Part shown: positions 44,558-57,000 of the stretch, piece after piece
Layout of the letters: the number at the start of each line of letters is the position of its first letter
Numbering within the stretch: position 1 is the stretch's first letter
DNA from: Parachlorella kessleri
Taxonomy: Eukaryota > Chlorophyta > Trebouxiophyceae > Chlorellales > Chlorellaceae
Length of the DNA stretch: 64,000 nucleotides
Direction of reading: 5' to 3'
NCBI GenBank assembly: GCA_001598975.1
Contig: BBXU01001569.1
Coordinates: 1-64,000, forward strand
Translations under genes and position numbers: made by a program
Notes under the pieces: model-generated
Databases searched by the model: none
What the model saw: only the letters and a program-made list of their open reading frames with translations
What the model was told of the DNA's origin: nothing

Positions 44558-47500
44558 ATGGAAGCTCTACTTCTCGCTCCCCCTGAGCCAAATCCAGACG
44601 TCGCGGCCTTACTTTCCCAAAGCCTGCTCATCCAGACTCCACTACAGGTACGAGACTTCAATCTATGGCCGGAGCTTGCCCGCGGCGCCGCAATCACAGG
44701 CGTTCACGGCTTGTGGTTCCCTGCAGGATGTGCTGGCCGCGCTCTTCGACCGCCTGGGCAGCCAGTATAAGTGCATCGTGCAGCTCCAGGACCAGCTTGC
44801 TAAGGAGCGGGAGGCTCGTGAGCTGCTTAGGGATAAGATCGACTTTGTGGTGAAGCATACAGAAGATGGGAACAAGGCACTCACTGATGAGGTGTTACGC
44901 AAGTTTGAGGAGAAGCTCTTGGAGTTTGCAAGGGCAGCGGAAGCAAAGAATGAGAACTCCAAGCAGGTATGAACGCAGCTCGAGAGGTCGTCCTACTCCA
45001 TGGCAAGGTCGGCGACGTTAAAAGCCGGCCTTTTTGCGACTTGACAGGTAACTTGGTGTCGTGCAGGCCATCATCCATCGCATATCCTGTGTCGAAGAAA
45101 AGCTGGAAGGCGCTGACAATATTGGAGCGGCTTGCCAGGCAGTGACCGATGTTTGCAGTGTTTTGGGTCTAACTGTCCCCCAGGCAAGTCTTACTGCCTC
45201 TCGCAGCTGGGTGTATAGCCTATCTTCGAAGCGTTCTAAAAGTGTGGGTGACAGGCTTAGCTCTGGGCTCAAAATGCCACCTCCGGTCCACCAGGTGCTT
45301 CTCCTCACCTTTTCTCACAGACAGAGAGGTTATATACAGTTCCACCTGTGCAGGAAAGGTTTAGTGAGACCTCGGGCCAGCGGAGGAGCAGTAGCAGCCC
45401 CTTCTCACTACCGTCCGCATCGCCCCCCCCTGGAAACCTGACGATCTCGCGCCGCTCTTCCGTTGTTGTTACACCCAGCCTGGGCCCTATTGTAGAGGAG
45501 TCACCCAGGGCTGCAGCAGACGTGAGCGCAACAGCCAGCAGTGGTGCTGGCTTGGAAGAGGCTTCCCTAGCGCAGCTAGGCGGTGCCAGAGCTACTTTGG
45601 ATGCCCAAGGCGCAGCAGCTGGTGAGCCGGCTGGCACTTTGTCGCCTGTCTCCTCTCGACGCGGCTCACCTCGTGTTGCGCTTGCTGAAGGTCCCCAGCC
45701 GACTGTTCTTCCAGCAACGCCTGGGTTGGACCAGGATGGCAGTGGGCAACACAGACAAAGCCAAGGAAGCGATGGGTTGGGGACACCTGGCGAGGTTGAC
45801 ATCATCAGGCAGAGCAGCCCAAAGCTGTCCCCGAGAGCACCTCAGGATATGGGGGCTTCACAAGCGGGCCTTGAATCAGTCTCTGCCGCCCCTGATCTAG
45901 CCGCCTCAAGGCCAGCAAGCTTCCCTGGCAGCCCTGCTGCTCAAATGGGCATGGCCGATGGTGCGGCAGCAGCAGATGGCCAGGAGGCCATCTTGCCTCC
46001 TCAGGCAGAAGGGCGCCAGGAGCCAGCTAAGATTCCGACAGATGAGAGGCAGTGGCAGGCTGGCCAGGATGGTCAGAGCACAGTGGAAGCATATGGTGAA
46101 GCAGATTACCCGCATCAGGGCCAGGGTGAACATCAGCAGCAGCAGCAGCAGGAGGGCGGGGCGCCCCTGGCTCCTGCTGAGAGCGCCTCATTTGTTGCTC
46201 TGCTGCACTCCAAGTCTCCCGCTCTGCGCAAGGTGGCAGACGTGGTGAACATGCTGCGCCGGCGGCCTACTGTGCAACAGAGCGGGCTTCTGTGGAAGCT
46301 GCAAACCTCACTGCATGACACAGTAGTGGAGCAGGAGAGGCTGAGAAGGTGAGAGGCTACTGTACCTGGATAAGCCAGCACGCTGTGATTGGTGTGGTAG
46401 GGGGCGAGGAAAGGACCCTGCTGGTGTTCTGGCTTGTAAGTATAAGCTAGACCTAAGGACCTGACCTGGATCCTGTCGTGTACAGGAGAGGAACTGTCCT
46501 ACGAAGTGCCTGATTACCTCGTGGCCGTAAGTCTTAGTTTCATTAGAGTGTGCAGTGAGGTTGAGACCCTAAAGTCCCAGCTGGAGCTTACCCAACAGAG
46601 TACCTCAGAGGGCCTCCACGCATGCAATGAGCACATTGACGCTGTAGAGGACAGGATGGAGCAAGTGCAGGTGTGTTAAGTGTTTGGCGCTTGGCTATCA
46701 CCCGTGTGAGCCTGGCCTGGGAGGTCTTGCAGTGGCTTTGCACACACAAACTCGCGGCAGCCAGTCTTTGCCTTTCATATGGCGTGCTCACACCATTTCA
46801 CACTGTCACGTCCTTATTTGCAAGACTCCTGACTGGTTGCAGGCAGATGTCTCTGTGCTGAAGGACCGTGACGCAATGCCCAACATCTCCTTTGCTGACC
46901 TGAAGGCAAGTCACACTGTGCCGCTGGGGAGAGTGACTGTGTTGCACCTGCTGTGTGGCGCAAGTCCGTGTTCATTGAAGAAGACATTGGATCTAAGTAT
47001 CGCAGGTGCTGGAAGACAAGGTGAATGTCATGGGGAGCCAGGTGGCAACTGGAGATTTCCGACTTGGGGTGGTGGAAGAGCAGCTCAATAGGTGGGTCAC
47101 AGCTAATGATACTAATTAACATTCGTGAATGTGGCAGGGGTTCTTAAGGTGGCATGGGCCTTGAGAGGGCCAACTGTCTATCTCGGACATGTTCTGTAGG
47201 GACCTAGTGTTCCTGGGCGAGCGGCAGTGCAAATGAGTGACTTGCCGACAGTGTCTGCCTTTTTAATTTGCAGCCTGAAGGCTAATGAGACAGCCAGGTC
47301 GCTATGTACCCCTGATGAAGACAGCCTGGCGGTGCTCCAAAGCCACCTGCTCAGCCAGCAACAGAAGCTGCAGAAATACATGGACTCTCTGGCAAACAAC
47401 ATCAACAATGGCATTCCTGGACAGGTCAGTGCTGCAAGGCTCAGAGTTGACAGAAGCATATCCGTGAGAGGCTGTCATATTGTCGTGTTTCGCTAGCCAC

Positions 47501-49348
47501 CGTAGCTCTGGCAACCTACCTCTGCCATATACACGGCTTGGGAAGTGCAGCAACCCCTTCTGTCCCGCCGGGATGGTAGACAAACCTGCACCATATTCCG
47601 CTCATAGTTGTGCCAGCTTTACATGCTCCAGGTGAACAGTGCGGTCAATGCGACCGTTATGGACATCTCCAGGAATCTTGAGCGTCGGTTGGCAGAAAAG
47701 CTGGTGTCTAAGCAGGAGATCCAAGCCCTTTCAATCAGGGTAAGAGCTGGTTGGCCATGGTTCCTTCATGGCTGAGGGCTCTGAGGGTTGAGAATCCCCA
47801 CGTGACCCAAGAGTGTATCTAGAAGAGTATGAGGGCCAGGTGCAGACGGCAGCAGTTTTGTAGCAAGACAATGTGATGATGGACTGCCGAAGCCTGTTTG
47901 TTAATGCTGCGGACATCATAAGCAGTTGGTGAGCAGGTGTTGTTGAAACGTGTCCTGCAGGTGTCCAGCAAGATCACTCGTGATGAGGTGGAGCGCATGA
48001 TGCGGAAGGTGCAGCAGAGCATACCACAGGCGCATGCACCTGCGTCCGGCGTACGCTTCAAGTGCATCAGGTGAGCTGTGACAAATGTCCCTTCATGCTA
48101 TTGTGTCTCTCAGCTGGGCCACAGTCGTGGATCTAGCTTCTAGATGTATTCACCTATCGGGTAGGAGCAACTTTGCAACTGAGTAACCATGGCAACTGAC
48201 CCAACTCCAAGTTGTTAGGTGGAGTGCCCATGGTGGCTTTTGTCAGTCTGTGGGATCACTGGCCCGAACGCAACTGTAATACAAAACTAAGAAATTCTTC
48301 TGAGTGGCTGCCCTGCAATTGCAGCTGCGACTCCGATCTTCAGCCTGTCATATTTGCCTCAGCCCCTGGCGGCGGTGCAGCCGCTGCCAACCTACGCTAT
48401 TCACAGCTGCCAAGTGTATCACCGGCGCGTGAGCCCAACACCGTGCCGCAGCCTGGGAGGCCGGTTTCACCGCCCTCGATACTCCCCAGTGCACAGCAGA
48501 GCCAAGCCATGAGCAGGGCAGGCAGTGCCTCGCTGCCCCGCCGCGCAGGCTTGGGCGCTCCGATCAGCTGGTTGCACCAGATGCGCCGTGACAGCAGCGG
48601 CAGCTATCAGGGGAGGCAGGCGGGTGGCGACGCAGCAGATGCGGCCAGTGTGGCCAGCTGGGATGGCATGGCAGCAGGGGATCAGGTGGAGGGTGGAGGA
48701 ACTGCTGGAGCCCTGCCCCAGGAGATGTATGGCACTGGGCAAGGGATGAGCAGGCGAGGCAGTGGTAGCCTAATGCAGCTGGGGATGATGGGCAATGCCA
48801 ATGAGCCACTGCTGCGACCGCTGAGCCGAGAAGGTTCTGGCAGTCCAATGGCAGGTGGAGACCCCCGCCGCCTGCTGGCTTCATCCGATGGCATCGGGGC
48901 AGCTGGGCAAGCTGAGGGAGGCTCCTTGTCCACCCGCTCATCAAAGTTGGCACTGCCAGCGTTAAGCGGGCAGCAGAGCGGGGCGTCAGCTAGGATCAAG
49001 GCGGTGACCGGTTCCACCAGCAATTCTGTTAGAGGGAGTTTGAATGGAGCTGGCACCGTGCCCTTGGCGGCTGAGGGGAGCCTCACCATCCAGCCGGCCA
49101 TCGTGCACCAAACGCAACAGCAGCAGCACCCTTCCAACTACTCGCCGCCCCGCTCCAAACGACCGCAGACGGCCAGCTCCCAAAAGACGTCTACTGTTGA
49201 TGTTGGTACGGACGACCAGCCAGCAGCGCCACTGGAGGCACGAGTTGAGCGGAGCGCTGAGGCGGAAGCAGAGTACCCTGCAGCGCTGCCTGCAAGCGCT
49301 GATATGGCCAGGATGGCTTTAGACCAACACACTGCCGTTGAGTCTTAG
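44558..49348 (+). CDS. Coiled-coil protein with C-terminal QRICH2/DUF4795-like region
   Basis: Exons: 44558-44647, 44727-44966, 45067-45183, 45321-46348, an unresolved part ending at 46670, 46843-46905, 47006-47091, 47274-47424, 47632-47739, 47961-48070 and 48325-49348. The product is about 1,060 residues. It opens MEALLLAPPEPNPDVAALL, then a coiled coil (QLQDQLAKEREARELLRDKI). A long Ser/Pro/Ala/Gln-rich stretch fills the 45321-46348 exon. More coiled-coil segments follow (VETLKSQLELTQQST, LAVLQSHLLSQQQKLQKYMD, NLERRLAEKLVSKQEIQAL). The block DEVERMMRKVQQ, then VRFKCISCDSDL, matches the FRCLSCDRP-type CxxC end of the DUF4795 domain in animal QRICH2, a sperm flagellum protein. The tail is Ser/Gly/Arg-rich. 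Two introns (after 45183 and 46905) appear to use GC donors. A flagellar role is inference. Frame through 46349-46560 could not be reconciled. Confidence 0.75.
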
Positions 49349-50114
49349 TTTATGTGAACAGCAGGAAGCTGTGCGGCTTCTGCAGGCAGGTGATTGACAG
49401 ACTGGTACTCTCTTACTTTTCACACTTATGTACATGAACACATTAGACCTCGACAACTTGTTGGTGAGACCAGTTGCCTGAAGTAGCTCTCCCTCATGTC
49501 TTTGGGTCGGTAATGGTCTAGCAAGTAAGGACCAGCCTACGCCTCGCCTGACAAGCTTGCTGTTGACCCGCATCGAACAAAGTGATATGCTGACACTCAT
49601 GGCACGGTCCTGTGGCCGTGGGCCCTTGGACTAGATAGACTAGGGCTGTAGCAGGCTTTGAAGTGAACCACCAGTGAGCCGCCGGGAGCAGACTTCACAA
49701 CCAGGGAGATGCGTCACAAACCGACCTGCCATTTGCTCGAAAGCGTGCCTCCAGGCCTGTCTAGCATTTGTAAGACGCTAGAAGGTTGTAGAGTGCTCCA
49801 CCTGCTACTAGCATAGTATCCTATTACCTCCTAAAAGCGTCTGTCGTGCGGAGATAGCGGGATACCTTTGCATCCACGCTTACAGATTAGACCTACCATG
49901 TACACTCTCAGTTGATCTCCTTGCCACCCCAAACCAACCAAAGCACATTGTGGAGGTAGGCTTGGCGCTCGGGACATTCGGCGCCCTCACCATAGCACGC
50001 GCGGCAGCTGCCAGACCTTGCACGCCTTTAAAGCGACTCTTACGGATGAGCTTAAGTAAGCCTTTCACTTGCTAGCTTTGCGTGGCATCTTCGTAAACTG
50101 GATCACAGCTGCCC
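49349..50114. other. Intergenic, DUF4795 gene to DGAT2
   Basis: 766 bp between two plus-strand genes, expected to hold a 3' UTR (TGTAA near 49769) and the DGAT2 promoter and 5' UTR. No repeat, RNA gene or convincing exon was seen. Confidence 0.45.
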
Positions 50115-52787
50115 ATGACGCAGCTTCCCGAGTCTCCACCCAGCGGTGGACTTCGAGGATTCGTCTACTCTGCAGCAGTCTACTTTGGATTAAGCATCTG
50201 GACAGCTGGCCTCATCGCTGCCACAGCTGCCACGGTCGTGACCTTCTTATTCCTGCTGCGTGGGCATGTCTGGGCTATGATAGCCCTTGCCGTCCTGGTG
50301 AGTTTTCACCAACTTAGTTTCACCCTACACCTGTTTGCGCATACACAGCAGTGGCCTGCCCAGGTGTCACTTGAGCCATGCGCAGTTGCTTGTGCACTTG
50401 CTTGTCGGCCCCCGCCCCCTTGTTTTTGCACCACAATGTGTGAGCTTTGGTGACCCTGCCATCGCCCCCTGATGCAGATAGTCCTATGGACACTCCCACT
50501 TGACATACATCCGCCGGTCTTCATTCAAAGGTGGCTGCGTTTCACTATGGTGTCCTCTGGAAAGTACTTCCCAGTGTCCATCATAGTGGAAGACGAGGGA
50601 GCCTTCAAAGTGGGCGAGACATATGTCGTTGGTGAGTTGATTTTATCCCAAGGTCTGAATCATACCATCCTAGGCGATCAAGGATGTGAGGGCAATTGAC
50701 AAGAGCAGAACAGGGACAATATATATATCAAACAATTTCGTTCCACTGGCAAGAGCTGGTGCCGGGTACCACCGTGGGAAGCTGCTACGATGAGACGGCA
50801 AGCTTTTGTGGGTCCCCTCCTGTTCAGGGTACGAGCCACACAGTGTGCTACCCCAGGGCATCAGTGTCTTTTCTCAGTACGCAAACGACCATATACCGCC
50901 GGCGCTGCACAACATCAGGATCATGGCATCCAGCGCGGTGAGGACCTTGCTTGGTTTAACAGCAGGCGGCTCTGCAAATGTGCAGCTGAAACCGTCGTTC
51001 CTATACAACCGTCGTCCCTGAGTTATTGCCTCGTGCCTCGTAAAACCAGGTGCTGTTGCACCCAATTGTTGGGGTTGCCTACCTGCCACACCTTCATTCA
51101 TTCCACCACGTGGGGAGCCTCTTGAAACTGTTGGTGCAGTGGTCTAATCTCCTGTTGTTCTCAAGGCTGGAGGTGTTTGCACAGAATTCTGCCGACAGTA
51201 CGTCCTGACCACTGCAGGGCATTCCTCCGCACGTTCAATAGCCTGCTGTTGGCTTTGCTGTGCCTGCAGGGCTTCACCACAGTTGTGATGCGCCACCTCT
51301 GGTGGTGGCTTGGCTGCCGACCAGTCTCCCGGAAGGTTGGTAAGGTTGCCACATATTAACGACAATGTGGTACCGCACAGCTGACATAGAGGCTATCTGT
51401 AGGTGCTTGTGTTCATCACATAGCTGGCTGCCTGACCAGATGACCCAGGACATGCACGCCCCGCGCTTGAAGGCAATAGCCGCCAGTGTCAAAGTCTGCC
51501 AGGTGTAGTAAAAAGAGCACACCAAGACAGCTGGCTGCGGACTGCACACCTACATGATGCAACACCAAGCCTTCCAGGTCCTGATGAGACATGAGGCCCA
51601 TGTCCTGAGGAGGGCCACTTGTCAATGTGTGCTGGTTGGGCGAACTCCCAAGCCCTTAGGGTGTTCCCACCGCAGGTGATCCACCAGCTGCTCTCAGAGG
51701 GCACCTCTGTGGCGCTGTGCCCGGGCGGGGTGCGGGAGTGCCTGTACATGGAGCGTGGAAAGGAGGTGGTGTTCTTGAGGCAGCGCAAGGGGTTTGTCAG
51801 GTGAGGCCATCTGGGCTGGAGGCTAAAGTACACACTGTGTAGGACTCTGCCACTTCTCGGTATCTGTAAAATGCCATCAGGTGGGCCTCTTCCAGCAGGC
51901 GTAAGGCATCGTTGGATTGGCCTCTGTGGCCAGCCACCGAGTGCCATCAGGACCACGCCCCTGTGTTGCAGGGGGCCATGCCAGTGTGTGTGCCAACATT
52001 GCGCTGAAGCCGCATTGGGTTGTGGGTGCATCAGAGGCTGTTAAAGGGAGGGTGTGTTGTGTCGTTGGTTCACCTGCTTTGTTTGGTCTTTGCTTGATTG
52101 GCATCCAGGGTGGCCAGGGACCTGTGCTGTATGCACTGCCTAGCTGCTCACTGTTGCCATCCATGCCAGCAACTATGCCTGCCTGGGTGTTTGCAGGATG
52201 GCACTGCAGCACGGGGCGCCGCTCGTGCCGGTTCTAGCCTTCGGCCAGACAGACCTATACGACTATGTGCGGCCGTTCTTTGATTTCCCCAGGGGCATCG
52301 TGCCCCGCCATATGTACGCCAAGTTTGCACGCAAGCTGGGGTATGCCCCCATGCTCATGTGGGGCGTCCTTGGCACCTTCATACCGAAAAAGGTGGGTGG
52401 CAGTATCAGCAGGAAGTCTGGCAAAAGTTGTACTGCTGCAGCTGCCAGCCAGTACTGCGTTGAAGTAGACTTCAAGCCTGGTGTGGCTTGCGGGCTGGCA
52501 GCTTACGTATTCAAGCACAGCTCACTGTGGCAGACTTCCATCAGTCCAGGTCTCGTTGGCCTACGCTTGTAGGACAGTACCTTCGCCTTGCTGAGGCTGC
52601 ATGGCTCATGTTGCAGGTGCCTATGACTATCGTGGTTGGCCGCCCGATCCCAGTTCCCAAGCTTGAGAACCCTTCGGATGCCGAGGTAGCCAAGTACCTT
52701 GACCACTTCATCCACTCCATTCAACGCATCTGGGATGACTACAAGGAGAAGGCGGGATACAAGAACATGGAGCTGGTCATATATTGA
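50115..52787 (+). CDS. DGAT2: Diacylglycerol O-acyltransferase type 2
   Basis: DGAT2 transfers an acyl group from acyl-CoA to diacylglycerol, the last step of triacylglycerol synthesis, at the ER and lipid droplets. Seven exons, 50115-50297, 50478-50631, 50828-50937, 51270-51335, 51676-51800, 52197-52392 and 52617-52787, join in phase to 334 residues, a normal length. A hydrophobic hairpin lies at about 20-70 (FGLSIWTAGLIAATAATVV, then MIALAVLIVLWTLPLD). Conserved blocks: YFPVSIIVED; GYEPHSVLPQG, the plant-type EPHS in place of animal HPHG; RHLWWWLGCRPVSRK; ALCPGGVRECLYM; FLRQRKGFVRMAL; PLVPVLAFGQTDLYD; and the C-terminal VVGRPIPVPKLENPSD and HFIHSIQRIWDDYK. Algae often have several DGAT2 (DGTT) copies; which one this is cannot be told. 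The ATG is the first in frame before the hairpin. Confidence 0.95.
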
Positions 52788-54088
52788 CTCCCTGGGCTGA
52801 TGTGAGCCTTACACATGCCATTGAAGAACGCTTGCAACAGAATAGCAGCAGCAGAATGTCAGGGATCATTTTGGACAGCACAGCCGCGGCTCCTCTGTGC
52901 CTCTTGGTGCTGAACACCTGGACTTGAAATGATGCTGGTAAGCAGAGTGGCGGCCAGGCCCAGTGGCCCACCCCGTCCGATGTGTTTTGTAGCTATACTT
53001 GCCTTGTACACTGCTGCTGCCCGGTTGCCGGTAGTGGGGTGAACCAGGGCTAGTTAGGCAAGTGGAGGTAGCACCGTCGCCTGCCTTGTGTTGTCCAGCA
53101 GGGCTCCCTTGTCTCCTGCTGTCCCTGCGCCCCCTCCTGCTTCCTGCGTGCCAGAGGACAGTAAATACCTAGCCCTCATGTCAGCTGGTAGTCCCATGGT
53201 CTCTGACACCTGCTGGCTGTGGCTGCTTATGCACCATTGATACCATGGCCTCTGTCGCCCATGATGGCTGCTGGCCTTTTGATATTTGCTGGCATTGCTG
53301 TTTTGTTTAAGTAGCTGTGCTTTCCTTGTTCCGGTTGATGGCATATCCTTGCTCCTGGGCACATAACTTGGCTGAGGCAGCTGCAGCGTTGTCTGACCTG
53401 CAAACCCTGATGCCAAGGCCCAGCTACTTCCCATACATTTGGTAAAGGTGGCAGGTAGGAATGCGGATCAGAGAGGAGGTATGGGCAGTCTGGACTGACA
53501 GGGCTGTATGCAGCGAAGCTTGGTGCCTTGCCTTCCATACATTCTCATGCTAGTTGTTACAGGTGGAACAGGGTGTAAACACTGTAATAAACCTGGAAAC
53601 ACTGTAGTAAGGATATAATACAGCGCCAACTGGTGCCACTTGTAGATGAAAAGCTGTAATAAACTAGGAATGGACCCTACATGCCCCAGTTGAGGAAGAC
53701 TCTGACACAACTTCCAGCGACCTTAGAACAGCCGACGGGTCAGAGCTCCAGCTAAATAGCAGTTTACCAAAACCTAGTACCCGGCATGGAAAACTGTTAA
53801 GCTACAGTAGAATGAGGTTAGGTTAGGCTAGGAAGGTTAAAGGAAGGGAATGGAGCTGCTTGGTAAGATACAGTTTGACTCAGTCCGTAGTAAAGGGAAG
53901 GGCTTCACAAACTTGCACTGCCCGCACCCAGCAAAGCAACGAGGAATGCAGCGAAGGGTAGGTTGGTGTTTGCAGGGTGAGAGTCTGTGATTCATGCTGG
54001 CACGTAATCGCTATTAAGTCTCAAGCGCAGATGCCAAGGGCAGCAGCCCTCCCAGCCGCAAATCCAGCATGGCGAGGTACGTTCGGAA
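52788..54088. other. Convergent 3' region, DGAT2 / permease
   Basis: 1.3 kb between two 3' ends. It contains dispersed-element copy i (53442-53513) and a more AT-rich stretch to about 53900 with repeated tgtaataaa-like pieces (about 53578-53660). These include TGTAA on the plus strand and are probable polyadenylation signals. No exon was recognised. Confidence 0.5.
53442..53513 (+). repeat. Dispersed element, copy i
   Basis: A full-length 72 bp copy that begins gtaaaggtggcaggtagg and ends gacagggctgtatgcag. It lies in the 3' region of DGAT2, about 40 kb from the main cluster. Confidence 0.8.
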
Positions 54089-57000
54089 TCAGCTAAAGAA
54101 TTCAAAGTCTGTCCAAGAGACCACAATCTGTTGCACGCTGCCAATGAGTGCTATCAGCGAACAGACGAAACAGAAGATGTTGATCACCTGCAACAACAGA
54201 GCAGGCCCTCTATAGTCAGCAGGTGAGCTGGTTCACAGGCAGATGCTGACTTGATCAGGGGCATGGTCAATTTATTATACCGCGCACTGTACCCCAGCTA
54301 TGCTATATAAGCCCATGTTAACAGCCCCTGCCTAACCTAGGTCAGAGCCCAGGATGGCCAAGGCCAACACATGGAGATCACCGGGCACCGTACCTCCAGC
54401 CACATCCGCTTGCGGGGGGATGGTTCGAACATCTTGATCCACATCTCAACCGGGTAATACACCGTTGTGGGCCAGAAACCAACAGCACCCACAAATCCTG
54501 CAGGGAGCAAGAGCAGCAGGCCGTGGTCAAGAGTTGCCGAGCACATGAGTGGTGTGTTACACAAATGGGAGTGGACCGCATCCAAAGACTCCTGCCTTGC
54601 CTGGAAAGCGGGTATCCCAACCAGTGATTGAATCTGATTCCTAGGTGCCAGGCAGTGGGTGGTGGATGCCATAGCAGGCTAGGAAGCGTACGTGGGTCAT
54701 CATGCACCGCGACGGGGGTGACTCACCAATGATGTAAGAAAAGAAGGGCATGGCGATGGTCAGGAAGGTTATCAACGCCACATACAGCGGGCGGAACCAG
54801 AGACGGAAAGTCCAGCCCTGCAAGGTGGGCACACATCCTCTTTGCTTTTAGTAAGGGTGGCATGTAGGACAAACAGGGGAGTGTGAGCCTCTTCTTAGCT
54901 ATGCCCCCATTGGAGAGCAGCATTTGTGGTGGCAACAGCATATCACACCCATGTCACAAGGCAGGTCAAGGAGTCAGCAGCACCAGCTGAATAGAGCAGC
55001 CCGCCGGAAGGGGGCGAGCTGTCAGCGGTGATGTGCTGCGCAGAGACCCAGAGACGGGTCTGCACTGGGGCGGGTATCGCACCGTGAACATCTTATGGCA
55101 CTTGGGCCACCGCTTGGGGATCCCATTCTCCAGGAAGAAGAAGAAGGGCTGGCTCCACACTTGGTAGGCAGGCAGCAAGTGGATGATGACCTGCATCAAA
55201 GGAAGGCAGTTGGGGCATCATGTTGTTCTATAAGGGTGGCAGGCAGTGCGTGCATAGAGTGAGGGACGATCTCTACTGACAGGGCTGGATGCAGGTGTGC
55301 TTACGGCCTCATGTTGTGTGTCCACGTCAAGCTGAAAATGTCTAGCAAGCCCAGGCCTCCCCCTTGCATGGTGACCCAGCATCTGCCTATGGCCCTGAGG
55401 CTAGCACCTTCAGGTGCACCAACGAGCAGCTCCCCCGCCAAGGCTCCCTACCCTGGTTACGGAGTTACGCGGTTACATCACACAGTGGCTAGGAAGCACA
55501 ACCGCCTGGTGCCTACCATGATATTGGCAGTGTCCACGAGCCAGCGGGGGGTCACAAAGGAGTTGAGAATGTTGCCTGCAAGCAGCAGCAACAGCAGAGT
55601 GAGTCGGCGAGTCAGGAGTGAGCGGCGCCTGCTGCATCGCGACGAGGCGCAGGCTGTAGAGTTGCCACGGCTTCGTTGGGAAGGCCAAAGACCACGGACC
55701 CTGGCTGCTGCGCCGGCTTCCAAGCATGCGTCACTCTGGTGTTGCAGTTTCCAAGGGCAGGGCGATACAAACCCGCCCTGATCAAATGCAAGGTAGGGAG
55801 GGAACACCACAGCAGTGTGCACAAGAGTCTGAGCTGCCTGACTGTAGTAATGCCAGTGCCAGCCCTTACCAGCCACGTCATTGCCGTAGGCCATGTAGCC
55901 GGTGATTGCCACCAGCATGTAGAAAAAGGTCATCACCGTCACCGACCTGCACACAGGTGGACTGTTGAGTGAACCCAGTATGGGATGGCCAGCTCACCCG
56001 CACTGGGAACCCTGCCATGGCCCTATGCAAGCAACCTTGACTTGGGAAATTTGGCGGGGACAAGAGGCACATGTACAGTAGGTGTACTGCCTCCTTTGAG
56101 ATGATTACGCACCAGTTCACGGTCCGCCGCATCGCCTTGATGGGGCCCCCGGCGACGGTGCTCTTTATGGTGTCCTGCAGGACATCAGCTAACACAGTTC
56201 CAAGCTGTCCAGCTTTGCCGTGCAAAGGATCACACACAAAGCAAGTAGCACGGGGCCGCCTGATGCACTCAGCTAGGTCATACACCAAGTGCCAGGCCAG
56301 CAATACGCCCGCCACAAGGAATGCTGCCGGCACAAGTTGTGCTCACCTGGATCTCTGGTAGAATCATGGAGAAGCTATAAGCAAAGAGGATCGCTGCAGG
56401 TGGCAGCAGCAGCAGCATCAGGAGCAAAATGAATGAATACTTTAATATATATAAAAATGTGGCAGCAGGTGTTGATGAGTCCAGCTGGACTCAAAAGCTA
56501 GTGGAAGGCGCGCGTGCAGAGGACGCCAGAAAGCGTGTAAGGACCTCCAGAAGAGCAGAGGGTCTACGCAGCCAGAAAGGCAAGCATGGCCTCCCGGGGG
56601 CGGCAAAATATCTTACCCCCGATGCTGTTCATGATGCCAAATGTCTTGTCGCTGGTGGACAGCCCAGAGATGCCTTTCACATCACCGTGGGTGTTGCCTG
56701 CAACATTTGTATTGTATGTGAGCTATGTAGCAATCAGCTGTGTGGAAGGAGTAATGTCAACCACATCGTCAGCTGTGTAAGAGGGGTATCAAGGCAGGTT
56801 TTGAGTTGCGGTGCATGGCAGCCAAGAGCTGGCACAGCTTGTAGTGTGCATCCTGGCCAGACATGCTCTGGGCATGCCATGCAATTCCTTGCGACGTCGA
56901 CAATTGCAATGTGTGACATGTGGGTGGACTGTGCAATACAAGGCAGACGACCCGCTAAACCCAAAGCAGGGTATGAGCCCCAGGCTTACCTTCAGCGATG

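Noticed and set aside
49880..50068. Possible minus-strand exon reading KGLLKLIRKSRFKGVQGLAA
   Set aside because: Protein-like for about 25 residues, but there is no ATG at its start, no second exon found and no family match; treated as chance in the DGAT2 upstream region.
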